A DNA stretch of 64,000 bases from Adiantum capillus-veneris. Taxonomy: Eukaryota; Streptophyta; Polypodiopsida; Polypodiales; Pteridaceae. The notes under the pieces are model-generated. The model searched no databases. It was not told the origin of the DNA and was given only the letters and a program-made list of their open reading frames with translations. The stretch covers positions 120,104,543 through 120,168,542 of the forward strand of contig CM043960.1 in assembly GCA_014529385.2 (NCBI GenBank), read 5' to 3'. Made by a program: the position numbers and the translations under genes. This document shows, piece after piece, positions 31,390 to 42,474 of the stretch (within the stretch, counting starts at the first letter, position 1; each line of letters begins with the position of its first letter).

Positions 31390-32395
31390 ACTCTCTCTCT
31401 CTCTCTCTCACACACTGTAAACTACCTCACATTCTCTAGTCATGTCCAATCCCCGCACACCTCAGTCTAGAGGTGCATGGAGATCAGAACCACCAGGTTA
31501 TAATCTCGTCTTTATTGGTCAATGCCTATATTTGTGGGTACGATAAATCTACACACCCACGTCTACATGACAATGCATGTAGTGGAAAAAACCCCTTTGC
31601 CTCTTCTTTAGCTGTAGCAATTCATAGCAGCTCAACATTTCTTCACATCAGCTTCTTGTTCGAGGGACATGTCCTAAAAACTCTAATAGATTAGTACAGG
31701 TAGCATGTATATGATTACACCAAGTGACCGCATCCGTGGAGAGGAAGAGAGAGTTCACCATTGGCCTAACTCTAAATTTAAATCGTAATCTAGAAGGTAA
31801 ACTAGAACTAACCTTAAATCTAACCTAAATCTAACCTAGATCTAACCTAATCTTAAATCTAACCTATATCTAATCTAACCTAAATCTAAATCTAGCATAA
31901 ACCTAAATCTAATCCAATCTTAAGTCTAACCTAATCTTAAATCTTACTGTAATCTCAAATATAACATAAACCTAAATCTAATCTAATCTTAAATCTAACA
32001 TAAACCTAAATCTAATCAATCTTAAATCTAATCAAACCTAAATGTAATCTAACTTAATTTTAAATCTAACCTAAATCAAATTTAAACGTAATCTAACTTC
32101 AATCTTAACCTCATCTTAAGTCTAACCTATTCTTAAATCTAACATAAACCTAAATCTAATCTAATCTTAAATATAACATAATCTTAAGTCTAACCTAATC
32201 TTAAATCTAACTTAAAATGTAATCTAGCCTAATTTTAAATCTAACTTAAATCTAGCCTAACCTAATCTTAATATAACATTTCATTTCAAATATTCTCTCA
32301 TCTCTCTTCTCTAATCTCTATCTCTCTCTCTCTCTTGATATTTTCTCTACTTTTTTAATTTATCTCTCTCTCTCTTTGTTTTCTCCCTTCCCTTA

Positions 32396-32433
<38 letters not shown>

Positions 32434-32517
32434 TTGCTTTATATATCTCTCTCTCATTCTCTCTCTCTTTTATTTTTTGGAAAGCATCCTTATATTACAT
32501 TCTCATTCTCTCTCTAT

Positions 32518-32592
<75 letters not shown>

Positions 32593-32693
32593 GTATGCAT
32601 TCTTTGTTTATGCATGTGTGTATACATTTTTTGTACATTCAATGTGTGTGTGTATGTTTTTTTGTTTATGCATGTTTGTACATTCTCTCTCTT

Positions 32694-32741
<48 letters not shown>

Positions 32742-32749
32742 GACACATT

Positions 32750-32788
<39 letters not shown>

Positions 32789-32861
32789 GGAGAGAGAGAA
32801 AGAAGGGAAGGGAACATGAGAGGGAGGAGAGGGAAGGAGTATACCTGGGTCTCCTTCCTCT

Positions 32862-32906
<45 letters not shown>

Positions 32907-32910
32907 GAGT

Positions 32911-32956
<46 letters not shown>

Positions 32957-33118
32957 GGAGGGGAAGAGGAGGGAGAGGAGCTATGGTCGTCGCTATTTAG
33001 CAAGTAGTATAGCGACAAGCATAGTGATGACCATAGCGACGACAATGGCGATGCCGTGGATTTTCACATTTGAGCGTCGCACTACTAGCCCCGCTAATAT
33101 GAAGAACCTCTTGTAGTG
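31340..33118. repeat. CACTA copy 2 5' region: CT/GT microsatellites, CCTAAATCTAA repeats, 45-base G run
   Basis: CT runs are at 31348-31412, 32520-32590 and 32697-32738, and a GT run at 32749-32773 is followed by GA. A TG run is at 32866-32904 and a G run at 32911-32955. The block 31790-32280 is a degenerate array of TAAATCTAACC. Long ORFs predicted here are only translations of the runs. Confidence 0.85.
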
Positions 33119-33211
33119 AACACCCTTCTGTCTATGAAAATGTGAGAAACTATAGAATAATAGAATCCCTAATGTTGAATCCACACGATTGATTATTTTT
33201 TTTGTAGTGAC

Positions 33212-33243
<32 letters not shown>
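33119..33243. mobile_element. Right half of the G-run-terminated TIR element
   Basis: It starts with the second AAC of the CACTA target duplication and ends TTGTAGTGACA plus 31 C (33213-33243). Confidence 0.5.
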
Positions 33244-33245
<2 letters not shown>

Positions 33246-33315
33246 TCCCGTGTCCTCGAGTAGTCACTGCTAATCCGGCTCGATGCCACTCTCATTGACA
33301 TGGCTCTATTGCTAT

Positions 33316-33373
<58 letters not shown>

Positions 33374-33929
33374 TATTGAGTCTAACAAAATATGCATTGC
33401 CTCGAAATCTTTATTGACATGGCTCATCCTACATAAAAGGACTTTGCCTTATTGTTGTATCCACAACAATAGTCCATCTCCTCTTTGTCATGGCCCTTTC
33501 TTTTTTTGGCATCAACAACAACTTCGTGTTCTCCTCCTACTTTAAGCAACCACAACTTCATGTCTTGTATTGGGTTTCCCTAGGAGCTCGACTCTAGTTT
33601 CATGGAAGCCGATGGACTGGATCTAAGCAAGGAGGCACTTAGCCCAATTTGGGCATAGAGGGTCCATCAAACTAGCCATTTGATAAACCAAAAATCCAGA
33701 CTAAGAAAGGAGGGCACGATGAAGGACCACAAGATCAACCACCAAAGGTCCAGCAGCTATGGATGATGATCACCAGAAAGGAAAAAGGGAAAGTTATACT
33801 CAAATAGACAAATTTAGAGCATAGCTCGAGCTTTTCAAACCACTGACTAAGTATCTACGCTTCTACCATGCTACATTGTCAAATATGGTAGCGAGGACTT
33901 TAAGACCATCAACATGACTATCCAAGCAA
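33244..33929. other. Intergenic stretch with a CT microsatellite
   Basis: A CT run lies at 33319-33368. No gene or known element is recognised in the rest. Confidence 0.5.
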
Positions 33930-35234
33930 TACTACCAGCCAACTCTTAAGGAAGCTGCAGCCAAAGTTCGCGGTGGGATATTTGTTGTCTTCCAGTAGTA
34001 AAAGGGGATCTAGGATTAAAAGATATCAATAAGTGGGCATATAAAATAGCAGTCAAACTCCTCGTCCGTGCTCTTGAGGATACTAGCCAAGAATGGTCTC
34101 TCCTCCTGTTCAGAAAAATAAATAGCTTCACTCTAGCCAACTGGAAGCCTTGGCAAAAATGAGCTAGATCACTATTTTTTTGGGCCATTCCCCATCTAGG
34201 CTAAAGGGTCACACCTGCTTGCATCGTTTTGGGGTGCGTGGAATAGGGCAAGGGTTAATCTGTGAGTCTTCTTGTCTAACAACAGGTCTAATGTTGTCCG
34301 GCAATTCGACTCCATTTGGTGGCCTCTCTCCCCTCTAACCCCTATCGCCAATAATCAGAGAAGGACGGCACTTCGATGTCAAGACAAAGAAATCACCACT
34401 TGTGGAGTTCTTTGGAATGGGAAACTACACAGGTGGAACTCGGTTGAGAAACTTCTTCTCCAGTTTTCCCTTCAACCATGGGAACTCATGCTCATTTTAT
34501 CCAGACTTGAGGTTTTACCTAGTTCAGAGCTATGGAAGCTCTCACTTAAAGAATGTGTCCCACTCAGTGCCTTTGGATGGAAAGGTGGGTTGAAACTCCA
34601 ACACAGCCCGCAATTGAATCTCGGAGACATCACTCTCTCATTGCATAGCACATTGAACAGACAGTGGAACATCAGCCTGGACAGGAAGCAGTTGATGTTC
34701 AAATTCAAGAAGCTGTGGGACACGTCAATACAACCCAAGAAATCGGTCCTCCTTTGGCTTATACTCCACAAAGCCTTATGGATTGGGGAGAGAAGCCTCA
34801 ATGCAGGGATATCCATGGGGATCTATCTCAGATGCAATGTAGAACTTATTTCATTTATTTTTAAGTTGTCCACAGTCTGCTATTATTTTGTCTCCTATAA
34901 ATTTTGTTCTCAAAAAATCAGTCTCTTGGAGGCAACTGCTCTACTAGGAGACTCTATAGGCATTTTGTCCTGCTATTGGAACCGAACTAGGGCTGAATTT
35001 CTATGGATTATCTGGAAATTGAGAAACAGTCATGTGTTTAATGTGGCTTACCAGGCTACAAGCCTGAAAGCGCTGTTTGTGAATTTCACTCTACAAGTGT
35101 TGAAAACAAAAATCAGCGAAGCCAACCTCTACTATCTGAGGAGCTCGATAATTAAAGACATAGCTTTTCAATGCGGAAATATTAGGGATTTGAGCTATAT
35201 TTGTGCGATTGTCACTATTCTCCTTTGGTTTTAG
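33930..35234 (+). pseudogene. LINE (non-LTR retrotransposon) ORF2 3' part with zf-RVT domain
   Basis: The frame near 33985 reads KGDLGLKDINKWAYKIAVKLLVRAL, the conserved KGGLGL.di....A...KW..R block after RT in plant LINEs. The ORF at 34272-35234 reads FKKLWDTSIQPKKSVLLWLILHKAL, then IGERSLNAGI and RCNVELISFIFKLS, the zf-RVT pattern (LW....PKK..F.W....L.T...L...G....C..C....E...H.F..C). His and several Cys of the finger are lost and stops separate the pieces. Only the 3' end of the element is present. Confidence 0.72.
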
Positions 35235-35638
35235 GCAACGTTTTTCCTTTTCCTAGGGCATTATTGAATTTTCAAGTGGCATAATTGTTATAAGCTAAGG
35301 CAAATGTGTAGCTTAAAGCGGTGGGGCAATGGGTTTAGATGAGTTGAATATTACAGATCTTGATTAAGCTTGCCTCCATACAACCGGCAAACTTGGACAG
35401 AATTATAGTTTTCTATCGCCAAAAAAATTGCAAGAGATTTCTTTCTGTTGGTTCGTTGGAAGGTCCTCTTCATAGATCTTCTCACCAAGGATTGTTATAA
35501 GAGAACGAGAGAGTGAGAGAAAGACGAAGAAGAAGTAGAAGAGAATTTTGACAGCAGCATCATACAGCAGTAGATTTAGCGCAGCAGCAGCAGCTAGTCT
35601 TCAAGAAAAATCACAAAGATAGGTGCAGAGCCATTAAA
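35235..35638 (+). other. Upstream region of the secreted-protein gene
   Basis: Purine-rich (GAGAGAGTGAGAGAAAGACG, 35505-35540) and AGC repeats (35580-35597) precede the start codon, as in many plant 5' leaders. No TATA box is assigned. Confidence 0.35.
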
Positions 35639-36007
35639 ATGGCGGCAATGAAGGCGCAGCACCTCATTACTGTGCAGGCGGTAACGCTGATGACGGTGAT
35701 ACTACTGTGGTTTGGCGATCTTCAGTGGCAGGCGATGGCGGACGTGACCTGCGATGGGGGCGACAGCCCGCTCCTCGAAGACTGCCAAAATCTAATAAGC
35801 AACCAATTCTCCCGCGACGATAGCAGCGACGTAGTTGTGCAGGCCCACACAGCCTTCCAGACTGACATGGCCACCTGCCGCGTACAGATCCGCAACGGCT
35901 ACGACGGACCTGTGTCGTACCAGGAAATCCTCAACGACGTCATCTCCGGGTGCGTCCTCAGCGGTTACCCCGGCACCAATCTCCAAGACAGCTTTGTACA
36001 ATTATAA
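35639..36007 (+). CDS. Small secreted four-cysteine protein, family not recognised
   Basis: The 122-codon ORF has a good start context (AAAATGG) and a plain signal peptide: basic start, hydrophobic core VTLMTVILLWF at about 15-25, likely cleavage after QAMA at 34. The mature part begins DVTCDGGDSPLLEDCQNLI and has cysteines at residues 38, 49, 80 and 105 (of the precursor), enough for two disulfides. Residues 92-112 (VSYQEILNDVISGCVLSGYP) look like a helix with the last Cys. GC content and codon pattern differ from the surrounding repeats, and no transposon motif is present, so this is the best candidate for a host gene. The general layout recalls small extracellular proteins with a C..DC..C..C pattern known in fungi, mosses and ferns, but that comparison is from memory and weak. 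The 3' end may be truncated: it ends in DSFVQL without a family-like tail. Confidence 0.55.
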   Translation: MAAMKAQHLITVQAVTLMTVILLWFGDLQWQAMADVTCDGGDSPLLEDCQNLISNQFSRDDSSDVVVQAHTAFQTDMATCRVQIRNGYDGPVSYQEILNDVISGCVLSGYPGTNLQDSFVQL

Positions 36008-36810
36008 CTTGTCTAGGTCAATCCCTATAATGTTGATTTTGAGGTGCCTTGCCATTAATAACTTACATATAATATTCTCGAATAGCTATGCTAACATGGG
36101 AGGCCTTCCCTTTTTGTGAACAGTGAGAATAGTTTTGTATGAAGGTGTGACAGTAGTTTCATATTGTACGCTAGCGGAACATTTAGTCAGAACCTTAGTG
36201 GTGACACCTGTAAATAGGACTCGTTAATCTTATGTTGGGCCTCTTATCTATTAGACTCTTAGTTGATCATCACAACTGTTAGGATAGCTTAGGTGCAGTA
36301 AAGAGAGACAATTCTTAGCCTACTCAATCTACACTATCAACTCTACCTTGCGCATATACTTCTTGCCCCCTCTCTCATCCTACGCGTTTTCTCCTTGGCC
36401 AACCTCTTCTTTAGCATTTTGAAATGGTGGTTAGCGTTACAATTTGAAGTTGTGACTCCCATTTTCATTAAGAAGGGCATTCCCCTTTTCTTTCTACACA
36501 AATAGGAAGAGCATACAACTATTTTTTAAATTTTCTACAATTTTTCTGAAGGGTACCATATAGGCTAGTTCTTCTCTAGAAGAGTAAAACTCTCTTCGAA
36601 GGGTGTTGCAGCCTTCTAATTTTAGAGCTTCCTGGTACAATCTTTGCAAATGTGAGAGGTGCTATGGTGTCTGTGAGGTAAAGCCCAACCATCTCTTTCC
36701 TTTTTGGCCAGCTAGAATTTCGAATATATATAGACCCTTCCTTAGCAATTATAGATAATTTATATATTGATGGAGCAATTCTACATCAGTGTGCAGAGCC
36801 TCGACATTGG
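36008..36810. other. Intergenic, no gene seen
   Basis: AT-rich unique-looking sequence, possibly including the 3' end of the gene before it. Nothing recognised. Confidence 0.4.
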
Positions 36811-37030
36811 TGATTCAATTGCATTGACAACCATAGATATTGATGGTGCGAGTGTGTATAGTGCCAATGTGGGTGATTCCAAGTTATTAATTGTCATGTT
36901 GTGTTGTTTGTTGGGGTTGTAACTCCAATAACTATAGATCATGATCCAATTTCACAACGAAATAGTATTCAAAGCAAGGGTAGATATATCTCGGTTCTAC
37001 TAGGCAACCTGCATTTTGATATAACAATGC
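36811..37030 (+). pseudogene. PP2C-like phosphatase remnant
   Basis: 36814-36900 reads DSIALTTIDIDGASVYSANVG, then DSKLLIV, close to the A.....g..l.vANvGDSra.l block of PP2C phosphatases. After a frame break 36915-37020 gives PITIDHDPISQRNSIQSKGR, then YIS and LLGNLHFD, resembling the Lt.DH.P....E..RI...GG.Is segment that follows in PP2C. Order and spacing fit, but the metal-binding residues are outside the remnant. Confidence is moderate to low. Confidence 0.38.
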
Positions 37031-37057
37031 TTCATTGATTTTGAAGAGTACTAAGAA

Positions 37058-37222
37058 TGCCAAGATTGTACATCTTTAGCAAGTCAAAAATAATCATGGG
37101 ACAAGCCCAAGCAAATGATTTCATCAAAAGTGAAAAAGCCTCACAAAAGATGCCAAGAGTCGTCATCTTTAGCAAGTCAAAAGTACGATGGGACAAGCCC
37201 AAGCAAATCGTTTCATCAAATG
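37058..37222 (+). repeat. Imperfect 93-bp tandem duplication
   Basis: ATGCCAAGA...CATCTTTAGCAAGTCAAAA...GGGACAAGCCCAAGCAAAT occurs twice, starting at about 37058 and 37151. It lies between the PP2C-like remnant and the gypsy-C LTR. Confidence 0.75.
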
Positions 37223-37232
37223 GGCAAAATCT

Positions 37233-38792
37233 TGCAACATTTAATGGTCTAGTAACTTGTGTGTATAAGTGGAAAATAACCTAGACATAGTGAGAATTTC
37301 ATTAGAATAGATTCCTAATGAGCATAGCAAGAGTGCTTGGATCGTGAGAGCAACAAAAGAATAACACCTAGTTAGATAGGCATGAACAATACTTCAAAAA
37401 GAGAGAGAAATTAAGCTATTGACGACAATTGAGGACCGGATTTGCATGGAGTCGGCGGTCCCCCTCCAAAAGGCTTTGTATTATAGGTTTTCCCCCATCA
37501 AGGGAGACATTTTACAATACAATACTTTGTGTTCCTCAATAAATTGCTAGTGCAATGAAGATGGAAGCTTCAAGCACCAAGATTACACTTGAAAACACAA
37601 CATCAATTCCCTCACGATCTCAGACCCAAGACCTCACACACCTTTGAAGATGGTGAGAGCTAGTGGGGTATAAGAGTAGATCGAGAGGAAGAAGGAGTAT
37701 TCTTATGAGAAAGAAGTATGTATCACTCATAACAGCTTAGCATAGCTTAGTAATTAGCATGGTAGAGGAGATGGGCATGCATTGCATCTTGGCTCTTGGT
37801 TGGATCTGCATCACAAAGACAAGAGTTGTTGGTGTAGGCCTCCCTTCTCACAAGCTTGGAGTAGATGATGAGCTTTCCATTAAAGCTTGAGAAGGAGAGA
37901 TAGTCTTCTTTTCTTTACACATGAGGTTGTGTGAGTGTGTGTGTGCTAATGCCTTGTCAACCCCTCTTGCTTTTTACTCATGTTGGCATCCTATTGTCCC
38001 CTACAAAGCTTAGCCAATGACAATTAAGAAGCATAAGTGATAGCCTTGTGACATGTGTCCCCCTTTCCCTTTTGTGAGAGCTTTAGGTATTTAAATAATG
38101 CAATTAAACTCTCATTGGACCTCTTAGCCTTCTAGCCAATATGAATCAGGCAAAAAGCCATTGGGATGTTGAATGGTCATTGGACCCCTTGGGAGACTAT
38201 CCAATAGTCTTCTAGAGCTTAGTTTCTATTGGTTCTTTATCAATTGTTTAAAATAAATTAAACTAGTTTACTCTAGCCTAATTCTCATTGGTCCACCTAT
38301 ATGGCCATCCAATAGGATTTGAATGCACCTTGGGGGCAACTGGGCTAGTGAGCTGACATGTGTCCACTATGCCCTTTGTGTAAAGGGAGCTTGCAAGAGT
38401 GTGTGTGTGTGTGTGTGTGGTTCTCTCTCATCCCCTACATATAAGGCTCGTCCCCTCCTTGATAGCCATGTGGAGAGACTTTTGAGTCTTCCCACAAGCA
38501 TCCAAATTACCTAGAGTTTGACCATTAAACATTTCATTTGATTTTGGAACCTAAGATTTTGGAAGTCTTAATGGGATGAACCTTAGGATCTTTGAAGCCC
38601 ATTGTTGCACTTTTCTCTTTTGCATGCCCCTTCTTTGGATCCCTATTTTCACTCCTTTGGATCCCTACTGTGACCGGTCTGCCAGCCTAAAAAATATTCT
38701 AGCTTTTTCTCCCTTGGCACTTCCCCATACTAAATGATCAGTTTAACATGAGAAAATCATTTAGGAAAATTAGATTATTAGTTATTATGACA
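37233..38792 (-). repeat. Gypsy-C 3' LTR
   Basis: It begins (minus) TGTCATAATAACTAATAATC and ends ATGTTGCA, with ATTGG/CCAAT modules at 38287-38313, 38179-38205 and 38114-38140. It is more diverged from the gypsy-B LTRs than they are from each other. Confidence 0.85.
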
Positions 38793-39149
38793 TTACCTCT
38801 CTCTTGAAATCATAGTCATCCTCGACTATGAGGTAGAGAAGATAAAGCCTAGTCATTAGTCCTTTTTCTAGCAGGTAGAGGATCCCTATTTTACCCTACG
38901 ACATCGTTCCGGAATGGATGACTAATACATTGGGCGCTTGAGAGCCTAAGCTGCCGCAAGCATGTCTGCGCATTAGTCTTATCAATCTTCCATAGTAGAG
39001 TGACAAGCGCTATTTGGTGTCTGGAAGACGTTGTCTCCACGCAAACTTGATCCTAAGCATGCATACATTTTAACATTTGTGCACAATAAAGAAAAAAAGA
39101 GTCTTATAAGACAAAAACTTTGTTCATTTTAAACATTTTTACATTTGCT

Positions 39150-39720
39150 TACTCTAGGGAAGCATTGTAAGCATTGACAAGGTTATGCCAGCTTGCATCC
39201 ATCTAGCATCTTCAAAAGGATAGTTCTTAAACTTAATAAGATAGCGTCGATAATCTTACCACCTCTTAGTACCTTGTCTTCATGTCAGAGAATGGACTCG
39301 GGCTACATCACCTCTTCTTGGTCCTCGATCTCCGGTGGGTCTTCAATAATTGGTTCTTGAGGTGGCTCTCCTTTGTAAGGCTTTAGTAGGCTCACATGGA
39401 AAGCATTGTGTATGAGCCAATGACTGGGCACCTTGAGTTGATAGGCCATCTCGTTGATTGGTCTAAGAATCTGGAAGGGACCATAGTACCTTTTTGCTAA
39501 TTTAGCATAGTACTTTTGGTGTTCTATAGGATTCTTGCCTGTTGTGTGCCTTAATCGAGCCTTGGGAAATTGAAGTAAGACCCAATAATTTTTTTAAAGC
39601 CTTGAGCTCTTCTGTGCTTATTAACAACAGCCTTTTACCTTTGCTGTGAGATAGAGATAGCATCCTTAATCTTCTGGAAAGATTCTTGTAGGTCTCGGCT
39701 ATACTCATCTGCATTAGCGA
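39150..39720 (-). pseudogene. Gypsy-C integrase C-terminus and chromodomain
   Basis: The minus strand repeats the gypsy-B segment with the stop after the chromodomain near 39150, the ESILRH-like and FKNYPFEDARWM-like pieces, the [13 protein letters not shown] segment near 39340, and the linker DAISISQQR. Frameshifts are present. Confidence 0.78.
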
Positions 39721-40440
39721 AGATCTTCCCTGTACCTTAAGTAGCAGGGGACTTTTAGATCTTACCTCAACCTACCTCAAAAGATGCTTTTCCCATGGAG
39801 GTATGTATAGTGTTATTGTAAGCATACTCCACTAACGGTAAGTACTTCTCCCATTGGGACCTTTGATCTACTTCCATTACGTAGGCTTTTAGTAGATCAA
39901 GAATTGTTAGGCTAGATATTTCACTTTGGCCATCCGTTTGAGGGTGGTAGGCCGAAGAGAAGTTTAGCCTTGTCCTAAATTCTCAGAGAGACCCTTCCAA
40001 AAATTATTGGTCATTCTAGGATCTCTATCCGACACTCTGGACATTGGCAAGCCATGGTACTTGAAGATTTGTGATATGAAGAGGGTTGCCATTTGATGGG
40101 CTTTGATAGTCTTTTTGATAGGTATAAAATGAGCTTGTTTGCTGAACTTGTCTACTATCGTCCATATTCCCATATTCCCATGGATAGACTTAGGCAATCC
40201 AAAGAAAAAATCCATGGATATGCTCTACCATGGTGAATTAGGTATTGGCAATGGTTGAAGCAATCCAGGTTGCTTCCCTCTATCAAACTTCGTCTTTGGC
40301 ATACCACACATTTAGAAACATACTCTTGTGTGTTTGCTTTCATGGCAGGCCAATAGAAATATATTTCTATCCCTTTTAGGGTAGACTAAATCCCTTATGT
40401 CTCGCATAAGGAGGAGCATGAGATTCATACATTACTTTCT
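39720..40440 (-). pseudogene. Gypsy-C integrase core, broken
   Basis: The pieces MKANTQEYVSKCVVCQRRSL (zinc finger end), MDFFFGLPKSIHGNMG, IWTIVDKFSKQAHFIP and SRVSDRDPRMTNNFWKGL carry the first two catalytic Asp residues. The Glu block follows in another frame. Confidence 0.82.
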
Positions 40441-41793
40441 CATGTAGTGAGTTAGTAACGCATAGTCTATTGACATAGAGAAAATAGCATCTTGTAAGGT
40501 AAATGGTTCCTCTTTCTTCCCTAGTGCGAGGGCTGAAATCACATCTCTAAAATCGGAATCAATAGAGTACTCATCTATCATAGAAGATAGATCATTGTGA
40601 GTTGCTATGGAAACCGCAGTCACTCTCGGCCGTCTTGAGAGTGCATCGGCTTTATGTTGGCTAGCAATGTGAGCAAAATGAAAATAAAATTGCAAAAGGA
40701 AATTTTCCCACCTCATTTGTTTGTCGGAGAGCTTGGTCTGCATCATGAAGTACTTAAGGCTTTGATGATCCGTCCACAAACTGAAAGGAGTCCCCAATAA
40801 ATAGTGCTTCCACGAGTCTAACGCATGTAGAACTGCGAGGAGTTCCTTCTCATATATGCCTAGAGCTTGCTCAATAGAGTCGAGCCTTCAACTTTCATAG
40901 GCTATGGCGTACCCTTCTTGGCTCCAAGGCAATCACCATAAGCATCACGTTGGACCTCAAATGGCGTTGAGAGATCCGGCAGTGTAAGCACAGGTTGAGA
41001 GATAAGCTTTTCTTTAAGCTTTTTGAAAGCGTTGTTCTCCTTGGTAGACCATGTATACCTAACATTTTTCTTTGTTAGGTCATGTAACGGTCTCACGATT
41101 TGTGAGAACTTTTCTATGAAGCGTCTATAATATGCACATATACCTATAAAGCTTCTTAGTTCATGTAGATTCCTTGGATTAGACCATTCTTTTATTACCT
41201 CTAGTTTTGGTGGATCCATTTGGATGCCATCTTGAGAGATAATGTGACCTAAATACTGAATCTCTTGTAAGAAAAACTCACTTTTCTTTCAATTAATATA
41301 AATATTATTCTCTCATAAGACCTGAAATATTACCTGGAGATGTTGCTTGTGTCGTCTAGTGAATTACAGTAGATGATTATATCATCAAAGAACACTCCAG
41401 TAAAGGTTCGATGAGGCCTGAATAGCTTCTCCATCAAGCGGTTAAATGTGGTTGGTGCATTGCTCAAGCAAAAAGTCATGACAATGTATTCGTAAAAACC
41501 AAACGTAGTGTGAAATGCGGTCTTTACAATGTCTTGATCAACTATCCTTATATTTGATGGTAGCCACTTTTTAGGTCAATCCTACTGAAGTAGGTCAACC
41601 CTTGTAGCTTATCGGATAGGCCTTCTACCCATGGAACGGGAAACCTATTCTTGATAGTGATCCTATTTAGTGCTTTATAGTCGACACACATATGATATGT
41701 GCCATCTTTATTTTGCACCAATAGGATCATTTGATGCCACCTTCCTTTTTTGAGTCTGTAGATGGTCATTGTGCAAATCATGTAATCCTCCAT
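40440..41793 (-). pseudogene. Gypsy-C reverse transcriptase and RNase H
   Basis: 41793-41548 reads MILLVQNKDGTYHMCVDYKA, LNRITIKNRFPVPW and [13 protein letters not shown]. 41219-40902 reads HELRSFIGICAYYRRFIEKF, LHDLTKKN and KLKEKLISQPVLTLPDLSTP. 40797-40432 reads TPFSLWTDHQSLKYFMMQ and ADALSRRPR, the RNase H end. Stops and frameshifts separate the blocks. Confidence 0.84.
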
Positions 41794-41997
41794 CTCATCT
41801 CAAAATCTAATACAATCATTATGTCAATTCAATATGAATGGTTCTTTTGTCTATCCCCATAAACTTTCAAAAGGACCTTGTAGGCCTTATGCAAAGCATG
41901 GGCATATAAGATAAGAGAATTCACAAGGAGATCCCTACCCATGGTTGTTGGAGATCAAAGGTGCCTTTCTCAATGGTCCTTTGGTTGATGTATGCCA

Positions 41998-42291
41998 AAA
42001 ACAAGGTGGCAGGGGAGGGGGGTTGTTACTAAATGATGGAAGAAGAGGAGAGGAGAAGGACGAGGGACATATGTACTTCAAAGATTCCTTTACATCTTTC
42101 AATCAATGGATTTTTATTTCAGAGAAGCATGTATGATGAGTATAATTTCTACATAACAAAATTATAGGATTAGGATTACTATACGACAAAATGTAGGATT
42201 CTTAGTTAGCATGTCAAATTAATTATGTAAAGCCTCAGTTATCTAGCAAACAAAGTTCTTAGATTGAGAAGCATCATTTAGCTATTCTAAC
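41998..42291. other. 290-bp segment present in gypsy-C but not gypsy-A
   Basis: It starts with a G-rich stretch (GGCAGGGGAGGGGGGTTG), is otherwise AT-rich, and carries no motif I can name. It is bounded by GCCAA on the left and GCTATT on the right, sequences adjacent in gypsy-A. Confidence 0.45.
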
Positions 42292-42435
42292 TAGGAAAAT
42301 TGAACCTTTCTACTATCTTGCTCTAGTTTTCTTATATAGGAATCGGATTAAAGCTCCTTGTGATCAATCAGTGTCAAAGAAACTTGCTCGATCTCTTATC
42401 TCTGCTCATCCGTTGGCTATAGCTAGTTTTTACTT

Positions 42436-42436
<1 letters not shown>

Positions 42437-42474
<38 letters not shown>

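Larger units (their letters stand above)
27837..33118 (-). mobile_element. CACTA transposon copy 2, complete, deletion derivative
   Basis: It begins CACTACAAGAGGTT at 27837 and ends AACCTCTTGTAGTG at 33118, with the perfect 3-bp target duplication AAC on both sides (27834-27836, 33119-33121). The transposase is on the minus strand. Compared with copy 1, a 2.45-kb segment is missing (junction at 29102/29103), removing most of DUF4218, DUF4216 and the start of the second gene. The 5' side has CCTAAATCTAA repeats and long microsatellites, including a 45-base G run. Confidence 0.93.
37233..42436 (-). mobile_element. Gypsy-C: third copy of the chromovirus, 5' end lost
   Basis: The 3' LTR (minus strand) is 37233-38792 and the internal sequence continues to about 42436. 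It has no B-type insertions, so it gives the empty sites for gypsy-B (CTTAA near 39666) and CACTA copy 1 (CTT near 39318). No 5' LTR, primer site or gag is found before the G run at 42437. Confidence 0.85.

Noticed and set aside
31790-32280. Telomere-like repeats
   Set aside because: The units are TAAATCTAACC-like and degenerate, with no CCCTAAA arrays, and they recur inside all three CACTA copies.
32376-33045. Long ORFs over CT, GT and G/C runs
   Set aside because: They are translations of microsatellites (Leu-Ser, Arg-Glu, Val-Cys, Gly and Pro runs) with no domain or start context.
35639-36007. Assignment to a KP4-type killer-toxin-like family
   Set aside because: Only a general cysteine layout is similar and the number and spacing of cysteines do not fit, so no such function is claimed.
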